Origin: JAQUCI01 sp964553255
GTDB taxonomy: Bacteria; Bacillota_I; Bacilli_A; Erysipelotrichales; Erysipelotrichaceae
Length of the DNA stretch: 45,759 bases
Direction: 5' to 3'
Assembly (NCBI GenBank): GCA_964553255.1
Contig: CAZKJS010000007.1
Location: 1-45,759 of the forward strand
Of this stretch, positions 25,149 to 32,978 are shown piece after piece (within the stretch, counting starts at the first letter, position 1; the number at the start of each line of letters is the position of its first letter). Under the pieces are notes generated by a model. That model made no database searches. It saw only the letters and a list, made by a program, of their open reading frames with translations, and was not told the DNA's origin. Made by a program: the position numbers and the translations under genes.

Positions 25149-25994
25149 ATGTTAATTAGTGAAGTAATCACAAAAATAAAAAAATATCATTTGGGTTCAG
25201 TTAATGGGATTGCTATTGATGAAGCAAAAACAAGAGATAAAATCCTATATGGTAACGCCACGCAAGAGTGTACAGGCATAGTCACAACTTGTTATGCTTC
25301 AAGCGATGTAATTCGCGAAGCTCATAAAAGAGGAGCTAATCTGATCATTGTTCATGAAGCGCTATTTTGGAATCATGGCGATCATCAAGAATGGCTAAGT
25401 GATAATAAGGTTTTCCAAGCAAAAAAGAAGCTTCTTGATGATACTAATATAGTAGTATGGCGTGATCATGATTACATCCATTCTGGAATTCCGTTAAGTG
25501 ATGGGACATATGTTGATGGGATATTCTATGGTTTGATGAAGATGTTAAACTGGGAAGATCATTTGATTGGCTCAATATCAAAACCAATGACGTTTAAGTT
25601 TGATAATAAAACAGCTAGTGATATCGCTAATGAGTTAATCGTTAAAACTAATTTGAATGGTATCCGTATTACAGGTGATCCAAATACAGTCGTTAAAAAG
25701 CTTAGGATAATTTCGCATGTTATTGGTCATGGCGATAATGACATGATCAAGTTGATTGAAGAAGAAGATATTGATGCTGTTATAACATTAGAGATTACGG
25801 ATTATACGGTTAGTGAGTATATTCGTGATTCAGCTATGTTAAATCGACCTAGAGCAGCGATCAATATGGGTCATTTTAACACTGAAGAGCCTGGAATGCA
25901 GTACATGCTTGAGTATTTACCACAGATTGTAAAAGACATACCGGTAAGCTATGTTCAATCAGGTGATGCTTATAATTTTATCGTTAAAAAATAA
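25149..25994 (+). CDS. Nif3-like dinuclear metal-centre protein
   Basis: Member of the Nif3/YqfO (GCH1 type 2-like) hexameric family with a two-metal site; molecular function unsettled. The 281-residue form lacks the central PII/CutA-like insertion of longer Gram-positive members. Likely metal-binding segments: IVHEALFWNHGD near 73-84, and the C-terminal NMGHFNTEEPGM near 236-247, where His and Glu are conserved in the family. Start is preceded by AAAGAGAGTG. It stands alone between two terminators. Confidence 0.85.
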   Translation: MLISEVITKIKKYHLGSVNGIAIDEAKTRDKILYGNATQECTGIVTTCYASSDVIREAHKRGANLIIVHEALFWNHGDHQEWLSDNKVFQAKKKLLDDTNIVVWRDHDYIHSGIPLSDGTYVDGIFYGLMKMLNWEDHLIGSISKPMTFKFDNKTASDIANELIVKTNLNGIRITGDPNTVVKKLRIISHVIGHGDNDMIKLIEEEDIDAVITLEITDYTVSEYIRDSAMLNRPRAAINMGHFNTEEPGMQYMLEYLPQIVKDIPVSYVQSGDAYNFIVKK

Positions 25995-26017
25995 ACTATG
26001 CGAGAGCATAGTTTTTT
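25993..26017 (+). terminator. Terminator of the Nif3-like gene
   Basis: Perfect 9-bp stem AAACTATGC/GCATAGTTT with loop GAGA and a TTT tail. The stop codon lies at its edge. Confidence 0.88.
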
Positions 26018-26070
26018 AAAGAATGATTTTATGAAAAAAATTTCACAAAAATGAAAAAATGTAAATTTGG

Positions 26071-26100
26071 TTGGACAAAATAGCGATGAAAGTGTAATAT
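26071..26100 (+). promoter_or_regulatory. Promoter of purB-purA
   Basis: TTGGAC at 26071-26076, 18-base spacer, TAATAT at 26095-26100. It implies an untranslated leader of about 120 bases before purB. Confidence 0.6.
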
Positions 26101-26106
26101 AGAGTT

Positions 26107-26219
26107 GCACTTAATACTAAGTGATATTACTGATGTAATAACTGAAAAATGGTGTTTGGAAAGATGGATAAGATTCAGACACCATTTATTAATTGATAAG
26201 TGGTGATTAGCGAAAAGGA
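26107..26219 (+). promoter_or_regulatory. Structured leader RNA upstream of purB (candidate regulatory element)
   Basis: Three consecutive hairpins: CACTTA/TAAGTG (26108-26123), TATTAC/GTAATA (26125-26140) and a 14-bp stem with two G-T wobbles (26147-26160 with 26174-26187, 13-base loop). Alternative pairing is possible: ACCACT-type complements occur near the ribosome site (TGGTG at 26201-26205 can pair with CACCA at 26180-26184, and TAAGTG at 26197-26202 with CACTTA at 26108-26113). I do not recognise the purine, PreQ1 or PRPP/ppGpp riboswitch consensus. The third hairpin lacks a clean T run, so it is not an obvious terminator. Confidence 0.5.
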
Positions 26220-26225
26220 GTCCTC

Positions 26226-27656
26226 ATGAAAGACAGATACAGCAATCCGTTGAGTGAAAGATATCCAAGCAAACAAATGTCATATTTGTTCTCTTCAGAA
26301 AACAAATTCATGACTTGGCGTAAATTATGGGTTGCTTTAGCCGAAGCACAACAAGAACTGGGTTTGGCTATTAGTGATGAACAAATAAATGAACTAAAGG
26401 CTAATGTTAGTAACATCGATTATGAGTTAGCAGCGAAAAAAGAAAAAGAAGTCAGACATGATGTAATGAGTCATGTTTATGCATATGGCGAAGTTTGCCC
26501 AAAAGCTAAACCAATCATTCATCTTGGCGCAACCAGCTGTTATGTTGGCGATAATACCGATTTGATCATTATGTATGATGGTTTAAAGCTGATCAAGGCA
26601 AAGCTAATAAACATAATTGCTGCTTTGAGTGATTTCGCATTGAAATACAAGAATTTACCAACTTTAGCTTATACGCATTTTCAAGCTGCTCAACCTACTA
26701 CCGTTGGTAAAAGAGCGACTTTGTGGCTTAATGATTTATTAATGGATTTAAATGATATTGAATATATATTAACAAATTATCAATTGTTAGGATCTAAAGG
26801 AACAACAGGAACGCAAGCAAGTTTTATGGAGCTGTTTGATCAAGATCATGATAAATGTCGCCGTCTTGATCAGTTGATTGCTCATAAGATGGGTTTTTCT
26901 TCATGTGTTGCAATAGCAGGGCAAACTTATTCACGTAAAGTGGATAGTCGTATTTTAAATGTGCTTGCTGCTGTTGCGATCAGTGCTCATAAATTTTCAA
27001 ACGATTTAAGGTTGTTACAACACCTTAAGGAAATTGAAGAGCCTTTTGAAACTAATCAAGTTGGTTCTTCGGCCATGGCTTATAAAAGAAATCCGATGCG
27101 TTGTGAAAGAATAGCAGGTTTAGCTAACCATGTCATTAGTAATACACTTAATCCGGCTATAACCGCAGCAACACAATGGTTTGAGCGCACATTAGATGAT
27201 TCGTCCAATCGTCGTTTAAGTTTAGCCGAAGGATTTTTGGCAGTTGATAGTATTCTTGAATTGTATCTAAGTATCGCTAGTAACATGGTTGTTTATCCAA
27301 AAATGATCGCAAGACATTTAAACGCAGAACTTCCCTTTATGGCAACTGAGAATATTTTAATGCACGTTGTTAAGATGGGTAAGGATAGACAAGAGTTCCA
27401 TGAACGTATAAGAATCCATTCACAAGCGGCTGCTCAAAGCGTAAAACTTAAAGGATTAGACAACGATCTACTTACAAGAATAGCCAATGATCCTTCATTT
27501 GAGCTTGATGAAAAGCAAATAGCTAAAATTGTTGATGTTAGGCATTTTGTCGGAAGAGCACCAGAACAAACAGAAGAGTTTATCAATGAGACCATAAAAC
27601 CAATCCTTGATGCTAATAGAAGCGTTTTAGGAATGGTTGGTGATATAAAGATCTAG
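26226..27656 (+). CDS. purB: Adenylosuccinate lyase
   Basis: Catalyses two fumarate-releasing steps of purine synthesis: SAICAR to AICAR, and adenylosuccinate to AMP. The 476-residue protein is a fumarase/aspartase superfamily member; the family signature is GSSAMAYKRNPMRCERI near 280-296. HDVMSHVYAYG near 78-88 and IHLGATSCYVGDN near 98-110 match the other two active-site segments. Length and N-terminus (YSNPLSERYPS) fit the eukaryote-like/Bacteroidetes-type PurB more than the shorter Bacillus form. AAAAGGAG ribosome site. It overlaps the purA unit closely (12 bases) and with purA completes the IMP-to-AMP conversion. Confidence 0.96.
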   Translation: MKDRYSNPLSERYPSKQMSYLFSSENKFMTWRKLWVALAEAQQELGLAISDEQINELKANVSNIDYELAAKKEKEVRHDVMSHVYAYGEVCPKAKPIIHLGATSCYVGDNTDLIIMYDGLKLIKAKLINIIAALSDFALKYKNLPTLAYTHFQAAQPTTVGKRATLWLNDLLMDLNDIEYILTNYQLLGSKGTTGTQASFMELFDQDHDKCRRLDQLIAHKMGFSSCVAIAGQTYSRKVDSRILNVLAAVAISAHKFSNDLRLLQHLKEIEEPFETNQVGSSAMAYKRNPMRCERIAGLANHVISNTLNPAITAATQWFERTLDDSSNRRLSLAEGFLAVDSILELYLSIASNMVVYPKMIARHLNAELPFMATENILMHVVKMGKDRQEFHERIRIHSQAAAQSVKLKGLDNDLLTRIANDPSFELDEKQIAKIVDVRHFVGRAPEQTEEFINETIKPILDANRSVLGMVGDIKI

Positions 27657-27667
27657 TGGAGGTAAAA

Positions 27668-28954
27668 ATGGTCAAAGCAATAGTTGGCGCCAATTGGGGC
27701 GATGAAGGAAAGGGAAAGATAACTGATTATTTTGCGAAAGAAGCGGATATCATCATTCGCTTTCAAGGAGGCAGTAATGCCGGTCATACGATCGTTAATG
27801 ATTTTGGTAAATTTGCCCTACATATGTTACCATCAGGGGTATTTTATCAACACACAACTAATATCATTGGGAATGGTGTAGCTCTTAATATACCATTTTT
27901 TATTGATGAGATTAACTCATTAGTAAATAAGAATGTACCAAAACCGAATTTGTTAGTTTCCGATCGGGCACATATCGTAATGCCTTATCATATGAACTTT
28001 GATGCTTATGAAGAAGAACGCTTAGGAAAACATTCTTTTGGTTCTACCCAATCAGGAATAGCTCCGTTATACGCTGATAAATATGCCAAGATAGGTTTGC
28101 AGGTATGTGAACTTTTTGATGATAAATATCTAAAAGCTAAACTTGAAAATATCTGTACATTAAAAAATGTTCTGCTTGAGCACCTCTATCATAAACCATT
28201 ACTTAATGCTGATGAATTATATGAACTATGTATGAAGTATCGTGAAATGATCAAACCTTATGTATGTCATCTTTCTGCTTATCTAAGTGAAGCAATCAAA
28301 GAAGGCAAAAAAATACTACTTGAAGGACAATTAGGATCATTAAAGGATACTGATCATGGTATTTATCCAATGGTCACAAGCTCTTCAACCTTAGCAGCGT
28401 TTGGTGCAATCGGAGCAGGAATACCACCTTATCAGATCAGTGATATAACAACAGTTGTCAAAGCATATTCAAGTGCTGTTGGAGCTGGACCGTTTGTTAG
28501 TGAGTTATTTGCTGATGAAGCATCAATGTTACGTGAAAATGGTGGTGATGGTGGTGAATATGGAGCAACAACAGGTAGACCAAGAAGAGTAGGTTGGTTT
28601 GATGTGGTTGCGACAAAATATGGTTGTATGGTACAAGGGACTACTGAAGTCGCCTTGACTGTACTTGATGCATTAGGATACTTAAAAGAAATACCTATTT
28701 GTACTGCGTATGAACTTAATAATGAAGTAACAACGACCTTTCCTAATACCATAGAGTGTTATAAAGCTAAACCAATCTTAAAAGTTATGAAAGGATGGAA
28801 CTGTAATATCAGAGACATTCGTGAGTTCAATAAATTACCACAAGAAGCACAGGACTATGTTGATGAGATTGAAAGGCAAATTGGGTATCCAATCACTATC
28901 ATATCAAACGGTCCTAAAAGACAGGATATCATCCGTCGAATTCCCAAAATATAA
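27668..28954 (+). CDS. purA: Adenylosuccinate synthetase
   Basis: GTP-dependent ligation of aspartate to IMP giving adenylosuccinate, the step before PurB. The 428-residue protein starts with VKAIVGANWGDEGKGKITDYF (GDEGKGK phosphate loop), then GSNAGHTIV with the catalytic histidine near 41, TTGRPRRVGWFD near 300 and a C-terminal base-binding region (IISNGPKRQDII). TGGAGG seven bases upstream of ATG 27668. Encoded directly downstream of purB; no other pur gene is in the window, so the pair serves the AMP branch from salvaged or synthesised IMP. Confidence 0.96.
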   Translation: MVKAIVGANWGDEGKGKITDYFAKEADIIIRFQGGSNAGHTIVNDFGKFALHMLPSGVFYQHTTNIIGNGVALNIPFFIDEINSLVNKNVPKPNLLVSDRAHIVMPYHMNFDAYEEERLGKHSFGSTQSGIAPLYADKYAKIGLQVCELFDDKYLKAKLENICTLKNVLLEHLYHKPLLNADELYELCMKYREMIKPYVCHLSAYLSEAIKEGKKILLEGQLGSLKDTDHGIYPMVTSSSTLAAFGAIGAGIPPYQISDITTVVKAYSSAVGAGPFVSELFADEASMLRENGGDGGEYGATTGRPRRVGWFDVVATKYGCMVQGTTEVALTVLDALGYLKEIPICTAYELNNEVTTTFPNTIECYKAKPILKVMKGWNCNIRDIREFNKLPQEAQDYVDEIERQIGYPITIISNGPKRQDIIRRIPKI

Positions 28955-28960
28955 CATTGT

Positions 28961-28988
28961 TTGAAAATACGTCCAAATAAAGTATAAT
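28961..28988 (+). promoter_or_regulatory. Promoter of the TetR-type regulator gene
   Basis: TTGAAA at 28961-28966, 16-base spacer, TATAAT at 28983-28988, about 18 bases before the start codon. Confidence 0.65.
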
Positions 28989-29005
28989 CTTATTAATTGG
29001 AGTAA

Positions 29006-29587
29006 ATGATGACAAAGAAACAAAAACCAAAACAAAGCGCCAAGGAAAGATTGATCATTGCTGGTATCAAAGTAATTGAAAACAATGGCATTCAAGGTTT
29101 TTCTTTACGCAAAGCAGCGGAAACTTGTGGTATATCTTGTGCTGCACCGTATAAACATTTTAAGAACAAAGATGAATTTTTGACGAAAATAATTCAGTAT
29201 ATCAATGACAAATGGCTTAATGAACAAGCTGAGGTCATAGTGAAATATGAAGGAAACATCAAAGAACAATTAATCAATATCAGTCTTGCATATATTGATT
29301 TTTTAGTGAAGAATCCGCAATTCAGATCGATAATCATGATCAAAGATGAGTCAATGAGTACCGAAAATAATGAAATAAGACATAAAATCAGTGCTAAATC
29401 CGCTGAACTAGTTGAAATTTACTGTCAAACTAATCAGATACCAGCCATAATTCAAAAAGAACGTTTATTCATGGTTCGCTCATTAATGTATGGTGCTGCA
29501 CTGATGTTTGATAATGGCGAAATGCCATACAATCAAGAAAATATCTTAATGATCAGACAAATAGTTGATAGTGCTTTTGATTTTTAA
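29006..29587 (+). CDS. TetR/AcrR-family transcriptional regulator
   Basis: A 193-residue one-component regulator. The N-terminal HTH lies at about 10-57: ERLIIAGIKVIENNGIQGF, then LRKAAETCGISCAAPYKHFKNKDEFL, the canonical TetR helix-turn-helix and following YxHFxxKxxL block. The C-terminal 130 residues are an all-helical ligand/dimer domain of unknown specificity. TTGGAG lies upstream of two adjacent ATGs (29006, 29009). A perfect palindrome overlapping the start point of the next gene (29638) is its probable operator, so it likely controls the DegV gene. Confidence 0.9.
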   Translation: MMTKKQKPKQSAKERLIIAGIKVIENNGIQGFSLRKAAETCGISCAAPYKHFKNKDEFLTKIIQYINDKWLNEQAEVIVKYEGNIKEQLINISLAYIDFLVKNPQFRSIIMIKDESMSTENNEIRHKISAKSAELVEIYCQTNQIPAIIQKERLFMVRSLMYGAALMFDNGEMPYNQENILMIRQIVDSAFDF

Positions 29588-29601
29588 GGGTATAACATAG
29601 G

Positions 29602-29630
29602 TTGACAAATAAAAACTGAAAAGCTAAAAT
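29602..29630 (+). promoter_or_regulatory. Promoter of the DegV gene
   Basis: Consensus TTGACA at 29602-29607, 17-base spacer, TAAAAT at 29625-29630. The palindrome at 29638-29653 covers the expected start point. Confidence 0.85.
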
Positions 29631-29637
29631 AGCATAA

Positions 29638-29653
29638 GTTAACATCTGTTAAC
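29638..29653. promoter_or_regulatory. Palindromic operator, probable TetR-type binding site
   Basis: Perfect inverted repeat GTTAACA-TC-TGTTAAC located eight to twenty-three bases downstream of the -10, so a bound dimer would block transcription of the DegV gene. It lies between the TetR gene and degV. No copy is seen upstream of the TetR gene itself. Confidence 0.75.
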
Positions 29654-29684
29654 ATAATTAAGAAAGATCAAAAGAGGTATTAAC

Positions 29685-30533
29685 ATGAGTTATAAAATAA
29701 TCGGAGACAGTTGTGTCGATTACACAACCTACAAAGACGGATTAAACTGGGTAACCAGAGTACCCCTGACCATTACATTAGATGGCATAGAATATGTGGA
29801 TGATGAAACATTAGATTGTGCGGCATTGGTAACTAAGATGGCTAATTCAAGTGACGCACCAAAATCAGCTTGTCCTTCGCCAGGTCAGTTTCTGGCTGTT
29901 TTTGAAGAAGGAAATGTTGATGAGATATATGTAGTGACACTTTCAAGTCCACTAAGTGGCACATATGCTAGTGCAACAATGGCAAAGGCTATGTTAGAAG
30001 AAAAAGACAGTAGTAAGAAAATTCATATTTTCGATTCAAGATCAGCCGCAGCTGGTGAAGTCGCCATTTGTGTCAAAGTTAAAGAATTAAAAGATGCAGG
30101 ATTAACATTTGAAGAAGTTGTAGAACAAGGACAAGCTTTTATTAGTTCTATGGACTCATTGTTTACACTTGAAACACTTGAAGTTTTAAGAAAAAATGGT
30201 CGCTTGACTAAATTACAATCAGTTGTGACTGAAAAACTCAAGATAAAGATGGTTATGGGGGCAACCCCAGAAGGCGAGATTGAAGCATTATCCAAAGCTT
30301 TGACCATGAGTGCGGCGATTAAAAAATTGATCGAAGCAGTACAAGTTCGCGGTGCAAAAAAAGGCTTTGAAGATCGTGTATTATATATTACTCAATGTCA
30401 ATGCTTAGAACGTGCTAAAATGATCAAAAGCAAAATTCAAGAGACATGCGCATTTAAGGATGTTGTAATATGTGAAGCAAGAGGCATTAGCACAGTATAT
30501 GCGAATGCTGGCGGCATTATTCTAGCGTTTTAA
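29685..30533 (+). CDS. DegV-family fatty-acid-binding protein
   Basis: A 282-residue DegV protein. DegV/FakB proteins bind a fatty acid and present it to the kinase FakA for phosphorylation, feeding exogenous fatty acids into phospholipid synthesis. Visible features: N-terminal YKIIGDSCVDYT (the DS(C/A)xD motif near 7-10), VVTLSSPLSGTYASA near 86-100 (fatty acid carboxylate-binding SSxLSGTYxSA) and ETLEVLRKNGRL near 163-174. GAGGT upstream. It is transcribed alone under a TetR-type operator. plsY, a phospholipid acyltransferase, converges on it, consistent with lipid metabolism. Confidence 0.9.
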   Translation: MSYKIIGDSCVDYTTYKDGLNWVTRVPLTITLDGIEYVDDETLDCAALVTKMANSSDAPKSACPSPGQFLAVFEEGNVDEIYVVTLSSPLSGTYASATMAKAMLEEKDSSKKIHIFDSRSAAAGEVAICVKVKELKDAGLTFEEVVEQGQAFISSMDSLFTLETLEVLRKNGRLTKLQSVVTEKLKIKMVMGATPEGEIEALSKALTMSAAIKKLIEAVQVRGAKKGFEDRVLYITQCQCLERAKMIKSKIQETCAFKDVVICEARGISTVYANAGGIILAF

Positions 30534-30537
30534 TACT

Positions 30538-30569
30538 AAAAGACGGTTTGAATTAACAAACCGTCTTTT
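30538..30569. terminator. Bidirectional terminator, DegV gene / plsY
   Basis: Perfect 13-bp stem AAAAGACGGTTTG/CAAACCGTCTTTT with loop AATTAA, giving a T run on both strands. Confidence 0.92.
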
Positions 30570-31172
30570 CTAAGTGTTCTTGTTTTTACCAACCGATCTT
30601 AATCCTATTTCATCACCATTGATGATATTGACAACATTTTTTCGATGTTTAAAAACGATGAATAATGAAAGAGTAACTAAACCAATGAAGATAAAAGAGA
30701 CGTCATTATGTAAATAATAATAGATAGGGAAAAAGATTACCGCAAACATCGTTGCGATTGCTATATAATCAGTAATGATCGTTATCAAAGCACAGATAAC
30801 CATTAAGATCAGTGCTAGCTTCCAATCAATAGCTAGAAGCATTCCCATGTAAGACGCAAAACCTTTACCACCTTGAAACTTTAAGTAAATCGGGTACATG
30901 TGGCCAAAAACAGCCATTATTCCGCTTACTAAGCCATATTCAACATTATTGAATATGGCTTGAGCAATGACAACCGCAAGACTTGCTTTCAATATGTCAA
31001 ATAGAGCAGTAATGATACCAAACTTCCACCCAAGGGTGATAGTGATATTACTTGCACCAGGATTATGGGTGCCTCTATCGCGTATGTCAAAACCTTTCGC
31101 TTTACTTAGTAGGTATGCTGTATTGACCGAACCTAGTAAATAACCAATTAATGCACTGATTAAATAGTTCAT
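30570..31172 (-). CDS. plsY: Acylphosphate:glycerol-3-phosphate acyltransferase PlsY
   Basis: Membrane enzyme transferring an acyl group from acyl-phosphate to glycerol 3-phosphate, the first step of phosphatidic acid synthesis in most Gram-positives. About 200 residues with five hydrophobic segments; conserved PlsY motifs are visible: GYLLGSVNTAYLLSK near 9-23, DIRDRGTHNPGASN near 29-42 (G-S/T-G/H-NPGA-N) and FQGGKGFASYMG near 95-106. ATG 31172 follows AAGGTG with seven-base spacing; a GTG three codons upstream lies in that ribosome site. Confidence 0.95.
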   Translation of the reverse strand: MNYLISALIGYLLGSVNTAYLLSKAKGFDIRDRGTHNPGASNITITLGWKFGIITALFDILKASLAVVIAQAIFNNVEYGLVSGIMAVFGHMYPIYLKFQGGKGFASYMGMLLAIDWKLALILMVICALITIITDYIAIATMFAVIFFPIYYYLHNDVSFIFIGLVTLSLFIVFKHRKNVVNIINGDEIGLRSVGKNKNT

Positions 31173-31220
31173 TTTAATCACCTTGTCTATCTATAAATAT
31201 GATAACAAAAATCTAATTGT

Positions 31221-31249
31221 TTGTCTTGAAAAAATAAGTGATATATAAT
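31221..31249 (+). promoter_or_regulatory. Promoter of the thioredoxin-like lipoprotein / pdxK unit
   Basis: TTGTCT at 31221-31226, 17-base spacer, TATAAT at 31244-31249. Confidence 0.65.
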
Positions 31250-31270
31250 GTCATAGAAGGAGATATTAAT

Positions 31271-31951
31271 ATGCGTAAAACATTACTAATCTTAGGTGTT
31301 TTGGCTCTTATATTAAGCGGTTGTACAACAAAACCGATCGAAGAAGATCCGGTGATTACTGATGCAATCAGATTTAAAGAAGAATATGAAGCTCATAACA
31401 ATAAGATTAATGAAAATAATGGTAAGAATTATACCGTACTTGAAATTGACGAAGACAACCCCATGGTTTATGCGACATTTGAACAAGTTATAAGTGTACT
31501 TGATGGTGAGGGAATTATTTACTTTGGCTTTGAAACATGTCCTTGGTGCAGAACAGCAGTACCAGTGATTATTGAGGCAGCTAAAGCTGAGGGCATAAAC
31601 TTAATTTATTACTTTAATGCTTTATCTTTAAGAGATGTAAAGAAGCTTGATGAGCAAGGAAATGTTATAACCGAGACAGAAGGAGATCCAAAATATTATC
31701 AACTTCTTGAGAAAATCGGTGATATCGCTGAAAGTTATTCTGGGCTAAATGATGATTCGATCAAGCGTCTTTATTTTCCAACAGTTGTTGTAGTAAAAGA
31801 TAAGCAAATCACGCTTTATCATACTTCTACTGTTGATTCACAAACAGATCCATACTTACCACTTGATCAACAACAACATGATGAGTTGTTTGAAATTTAT
31901 CGTTCAGCTTTCGCTGAGGTAAAAGCCGCGTGCCAAATAACAAAATGTTAG
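31271..31951 (+). CDS. Thioredoxin-fold lipoprotein
   Basis: A 226-residue membrane-anchored lipoprotein: the signal ends in LILSGC (lipobox, lipidated Cys near 17). The mature part has a thioredoxin-like segment, IIYFGFETCPWCRTAVPVI near 85-103, with a CPWC redox motif, and a cis-Pro-type YFPTVVVV near 171. A second close Cys pair near the end (AACQITKC) is unusual. It could reduce or oxidise cell-surface dithiols; partner unknown. AAGGAGA precedes ATG 31271. It ends eight bases before the kinase start and is co-transcribed with it. Confidence 0.8.
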   Translation: MRKTLLILGVLALILSGCTTKPIEEDPVITDAIRFKEEYEAHNNKINENNGKNYTVLEIDEDNPMVYATFEQVISVLDGEGIIYFGFETCPWCRTAVPVIIEAAKAEGINLIYYFNALSLRDVKKLDEQGNVITETEGDPKYYQLLEKIGDIAESYSGLNDDSIKRLYFPTVVVVKDKQITLYHTSTVDSQTDPYLPLDQQQHDELFEIYRSAFAEVKAACQITKC

Positions 31952-31959
31952 GAGAAAAT

Positions 31960-32808
31960 ATGGAACAAAAAAGAATTGTCGCTATTCACGATATTTCCTG
32001 TTTTGGCAGATGTTCATTAACAGTTGCCTTGCCGATCATATCGGCCGCTGGCATAGAAGTCAGCGTTATTCCAACCGCTGTTTTATCTACTCATACAGGT
32101 GGTTTTACAGGGTTTACTTTCCGCGATCTAACTGATGATATCATTAATATCGTCGACCATTGGCATACGTATGATCTTAAGTTTGATGGAATCTATACTG
32201 GTTACTTGGGATCGTTTGCTCAAATTGAACTTATGAAACAATTGTTTGAACGTTTAAAAAGTGAAAAAACCCTTATCTTTGTTGATCCAGTAATGGCTGA
32301 TAATGGTAAGCTTTATCCATTATTTCCTGCAGATTTTCCAAAAGGCATGAAAGAATTATGTAGTAAAGCGGATATGATAATTCCTAATATCACTGAAGCT
32401 TGCTTTATGCTTGATGAGCCATTTTATGAAGGACCATATACAAAAGAATATATTGAAACACTAATGAAGAAACTTAGTCATGATATTGGTCCTAAGAAAG
32501 TTGTGCTTACTGGTGTTTACTTTGATGATGTACAACTTGGAGCTGCCGTATATGACGCTGATAGTGGCTTAATTGAGTATGCGATGGCGGATCGAATTGA
32601 AGGTTACTATCATGGGACTGGAGATGTATTTGCAAGCGCGGTAATGGCATCGGTATTAGCTGATAAGACGCTAAAAGAGGCTATTGCGATCGCTGTTGAT
32701 TTCACGGTTAAGAGCATACAAAGGACTAAGAATGCCCAAACAGATATCCGCTTTGGTGTAAATTTCGAAGCTGGTATTAAAGAATTGGCTAACAAACTGA
32801 TAAAATGA
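31960..32808 (+). CDS. pdxK: Pyridoxal/pyridoxamine kinase
   Basis: ATP-dependent phosphorylation of pyridoxal, pyridoxamine or pyridoxine for vitamin B6 salvage; ribokinase-like fold. In 282 residues: N-terminal VAIHDISCFGRCSLTVALP (the PdxY-type substrate segment), VLSTHTGGFT near 44-53, FVDPVMADNGKLYP near 105-118 and GTGDVFASAVMASVL near 222-236, which holds the anion hole GTGD and catalytic Asp. Start ATG 31960 with AGGAGAA; an earlier in-frame GTG overlaps the previous gene. I cannot distinguish PdxK, PdxY and PdxK/ThiD-like specificity for certain. Confidence 0.88.
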   Translation: MEQKRIVAIHDISCFGRCSLTVALPIISAAGIEVSVIPTAVLSTHTGGFTGFTFRDLTDDIINIVDHWHTYDLKFDGIYTGYLGSFAQIELMKQLFERLKSEKTLIFVDPVMADNGKLYPLFPADFPKGMKELCSKADMIIPNITEACFMLDEPFYEGPYTKEYIETLMKKLSHDIGPKKVVLTGVYFDDVQLGAAVYDADSGLIEYAMADRIEGYYHGTGDVFASAVMASVLADKTLKEAIAIAVDFTVKSIQRTKNAQTDIRFGVNFEAGIKELANKLIK

Positions 32809-32811
32809 TTC

Positions 32812-32846
32812 AAATGGATGATATTACAAAATATCATCCATTTTTT
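32812..32846 (+). terminator. Terminator of the lipoprotein / pdxK unit
   Basis: Perfect 14-bp stem AAATGGATGATATT/AATATCATCCATTT, loop ACAA, followed by TTT. Confidence 0.92.
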
Positions 32847-32863
32847 ATATTGATAGTAACCAT

Positions 32864-32892
32864 TTGACGATGTATCATATTAGTAATATTAT
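32864..32892 (+). promoter_or_regulatory. Promoter of the exopolysaccharide operon
   Basis: TTGACG at 32864-32869, 17-base spacer, TATTAT at 32887-32892; predicted leader about 80 bases. A second TATAAT at 32935-32940 has no matching -35. Confidence 0.6.
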
Positions 32893-32978
32893 CAAGATGA
32901 CAAAAGAGAGAGATAATAAGTGTTATAAAAGGATTATAATACTAATTTTTAGGTTATTACTTCATGAAAGGCAATAAG

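Noticed and set aside
26147..26187. Third hairpin of the purB leader as an intrinsic terminator
   Set aside because: Tail ATTAATTG is not a continuous T run; more likely part of a regulatory fold, though weak attenuation is possible.
26107..26219. purB leader as a guanine/adenine or PreQ1 riboswitch
   Set aside because: The conserved purine riboswitch junction and loop sequences (TATA and TCTAC segments) are not found.
32897..32977. 26-codon open frame ahead of the VTC gene
   Set aside because: No ribosome site; falls in the predicted leader; no sign of a leader-peptide codon pattern.
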